Assembly: GCA_032718475.1 (NCBI GenBank)
Contig: JAUCBJ010002047.1
Coordinates: 1-64,000 of the forward strand
DNA length: 64,000 nucleotides
Direction of reading: 5' to 3'
DNA from: Nemertoderma westbladi
Taxonomy: Eukaryota > Xenacoelomorpha > Nemertodermatida > Nemertodermatidae
Each line of letters opens with the position of its first letter. Within the stretch, counting starts at the first letter, position 1. Under the pieces are notes generated by a model that did no database searches, was not told where the DNA came from, and was given only the letters and a program-made list of their open reading frames with translations. Position numbers and translations under genes: made by a program. Of the stretch, positions 62,636-64,000 are shown piece after piece.

Positions 62636-63599
62636 TTATAGGCCATGGAAATTGATCTGATAATTACTAGCGCTATTGCGGGGAAAATCAATTGGACAGG
62701 AGTTACTCGGTTGTCTTACGTAGAATTCATCCATCACTGCCACCCCGTATAACTTAAGTGTTATAACAGTGCGACCTCCGCTGAAGTTAATTAATTCGCC
62801 TTGTCCGTCACGTAAAGTAATTAAGATTGTTTTTAGTTTTTTATTCAACAACGGGTAATAGCAAATGCTCTCGTATTCGTGATTAATATATTTTCGATTT
62901 AATTGCGTTAAAGGGCAGGTTCTTAAGAGCGGAGCTAAAGCGTCACCAACAAATGAGCTCTTAATAATATCTGTGTATATAAAGAGAGTGTCTTTATTAC
63001 ATATTATATTCGTGGGAGCTGGAAAATCTAAAATGCCAATTTCCGAAATTTTTGGTCCGCTATAATTTAAAATTAATATCGGCTGTTCTATATTGCTTAA
63101 TTCATCTACTGTAGTGGTACTGTATATATCCCAATTTGGAATATCCGGATGATTCCGATCCAATAACGGTTTTAAGCCTAGAATTTGTATTAAATCACCA
63201 CGTAGACTTAATTGTATTTTTTTCAACTTTTTAGGAAATTTAAATTTAATTCTAGAATTATTTTGTATTAAAAATGAATTCGAAATCTCTATATTTCGCT
63301 TCAGAATTAAACAGTTTATTTATATCATCAATAATGACTTGAATAGAGTTATGCATACCAGGAAATAAACTATATAATTTGGCATCTTTTGCATCTACCC
63401 CGATTGACAGCGAGATTTGAGTTTGCAGCGTAATATTACTGTATGTTGCTTGGTATTGAAGCTCGGCAAGCCCAATTTTAGCGTTTGGAGCTATATATAA
63501 TTCTTCGGCTAAATCAACAGTAAACTCGCTAGGATTATTATTGGGGTAAGTGTTTAATGAGCTCTCTGAAAGTAGAGTGATATATGTATCTGTGGCCAT
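62636..63599 (-). pseudogene. Polinton minor capsid/penton-like protein A (one frameshift)
   Basis: Two frames form one gene. From the ATG at 63599: TYITLLSESSLNTYPNNNPS, FTVDLAEELYIAP and IGLAELQYQATY, the well-known start of a Polinton virion protein ([FY]-x-x-L-x-S-x-S ... Y-P-x-N ... G-L-x-E-[IL]-x-Y). Near 63258-63272 the coding meaning moves to another frame, which includes LSLRGDLIQILGLKP, TLFIYTDIIKSSFVGDALAP, LLRTCPL and the C-terminal strands ending at 62636. The second part alone could start at the ATG 63226. The break lies in an A/T-rich run and could be a real indel, an assembly error or slippage. Confidence 0.7.
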
Positions 63600-63860
63600 T
63601 ATTATTATTATTTAAGCTCGCTCTCTCTACTTGACTCCATTGTACATACAGTACAGTATAATGTTAAATTATAGACATCTGTGACCACGTTCATTGTCGC
63701 GCATCTTCTACAGTATATGCGCGGGATCAATATTTTACTGGCTTTATTGGCTTTATTTAAAACGGATGAACTATAGATATAGTAATATCATTCGAGTTAA
63801 TATTGATTAATTACGGTCATATGCGACCAAAATGAATTAATATACAGTATAAACCTAAGC
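63600..63860. promoter_or_regulatory. Spacer between integrase and minor capsid gene
   Basis: No gene; 260 bp. It holds the upstream region of the minus-strand gene A, with an (ATT)n stretch at 63599-63612 and CAGTACAGTATAATG near 63648. Confidence 0.35.
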
Positions 63861-63998
63861 TTATTGAATATGCTGTACCCACGACTGTTTCTTGGATCCG
63901 ATGAATCGAACTAAATATTCTTTCTTCCCATTGCGTACACGTTCTTTAAGTTTGCCACTATTTTTATCAATTGCTAGATAAATATTACTATTCGGGTG
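63861..63998 (-). CDS. Polinton integrase, C-terminal chromodomain (partial)
   Basis: The minus-strand frame entering from the right edge encodes 45 residues ending at the TAA of 63863-63861. They read LAIDKNSGKLKERVRNGKKE, then YLVRFIGSKKQSWVQ and a short tail. This is the core of a chromodomain ([RK]-x-x-[GK]-K-x-E-Y-L-V-[KR]-[FW]-x-G-x-x-x-x-S-W-V), which in Polintons and Gypsy chromoviruses forms the C-terminus of the integrase. Its position at the outer end of the minus-strand block fits Polinton order. The catalytic core should lie beyond 64000. Confidence 0.7.
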   Translation of the reverse strand, partial: HPNSNIYLAIDKNSGKLKERVRNGKKEYLVRFIGSKKQSWVQHIQ

Positions 63999-64000
63999 GA

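Larger units (their letters stand above)
50985..64000. mobile_element. Polinton/Maverick (adintovirus-like) element, right end outside window
   Basis: Contains a protein-primed family B polymerase, adenain-type protease, double-jelly-roll type major capsid protein, minor capsid proteins and an integrase chromodomain, the hallmark set of Polintons. Plus-strand genes (51404-57451) and minus-strand genes (58984-63998) converge. The terminal inverted repeats could not be located: the right end is beyond 64000, and the left border between about 50985 and 51400 is a guess. No packaging ATPase is in view. Confidence 0.85.

Overview
This is a metazoan, very probably marine-invertebrate, genomic window made almost entirely of transposable elements. 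I recognise no ordinary host gene. The evidence is the mix of element types (BEL/Pao, CsRn1-like Gypsy, APE-type and RLE-type LINEs, Penelope, Harbinger, Mutator-like, Polinton), eukaryotic TATA boxes and polyadenylation signals, and the lack of bacterial-style operons. The species cannot be named from this window.

Left part (1-11.9 kb). A decayed BEL/Pao pol on the plus strand is split by an AT-rich insertion. Next comes an intact 1417-codon ORF of unknown function with Cys/His clusters and retroviral-type zinc knuckles (6055-10308), then a non-coding stretch with a duplicated segment and a Penelope RT fragment.

11.9-19.5 kb is a Mutator-like DNA transposon with TIRs. Its transposase gene is split by a Harbinger element (13599-18313, CAG target duplication) that still has both of its genes: a Myb/SANT-like protein and a DDE nuclease. 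19.5-21.4 kb holds a LINE 3' end, a Gypsy integrase fragment and a probable LTR. 21.4-28.5 kb is one LINE copy (LINE-C) interrupted by a long-TIR foldback element and by a complete but decayed Gypsy (Gypsy-2, TSD CTAT).

29.6-34.5 kb is an intact 1315-codon LINE with a C-terminal restriction-like endonuclease. The same 60-bp tandem repeat lies on both sides of it, and a 28-unit coding minisatellite sits between its RT motifs B and C. 34.8-50.5 kb is a nest of two near-identical copies of one LINE (LINE-A) in opposite orientation, a CR1/L2-like LINE-B inside one of them, and a young Gypsy (Gypsy-1, two 203-bp LTRs with 3 differences) between them.

51.4-64 kb is most of a Polinton/Maverick (adintovirus-like) element that runs off the right edge. 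Plus-strand genes: a protein with a possible PC4-like region, a protein-primed family B DNA polymerase, and a small protein resembling TATA-binding protein. Convergent minus-strand genes: an RNase H-fold-like protein, an adenain-type cysteine protease, the major capsid protein, a basic minor capsid/core-like protein, two related minor capsid proteins, and at the edge an integrase chromodomain. The major capsid gene and one minor capsid gene each carry a frameshift. No packaging ATPase is in view. The most unusual items are the TBP-like protein, the minisatellite inside the LINE polymerase domain, and the orphan 1417-codon ORF.
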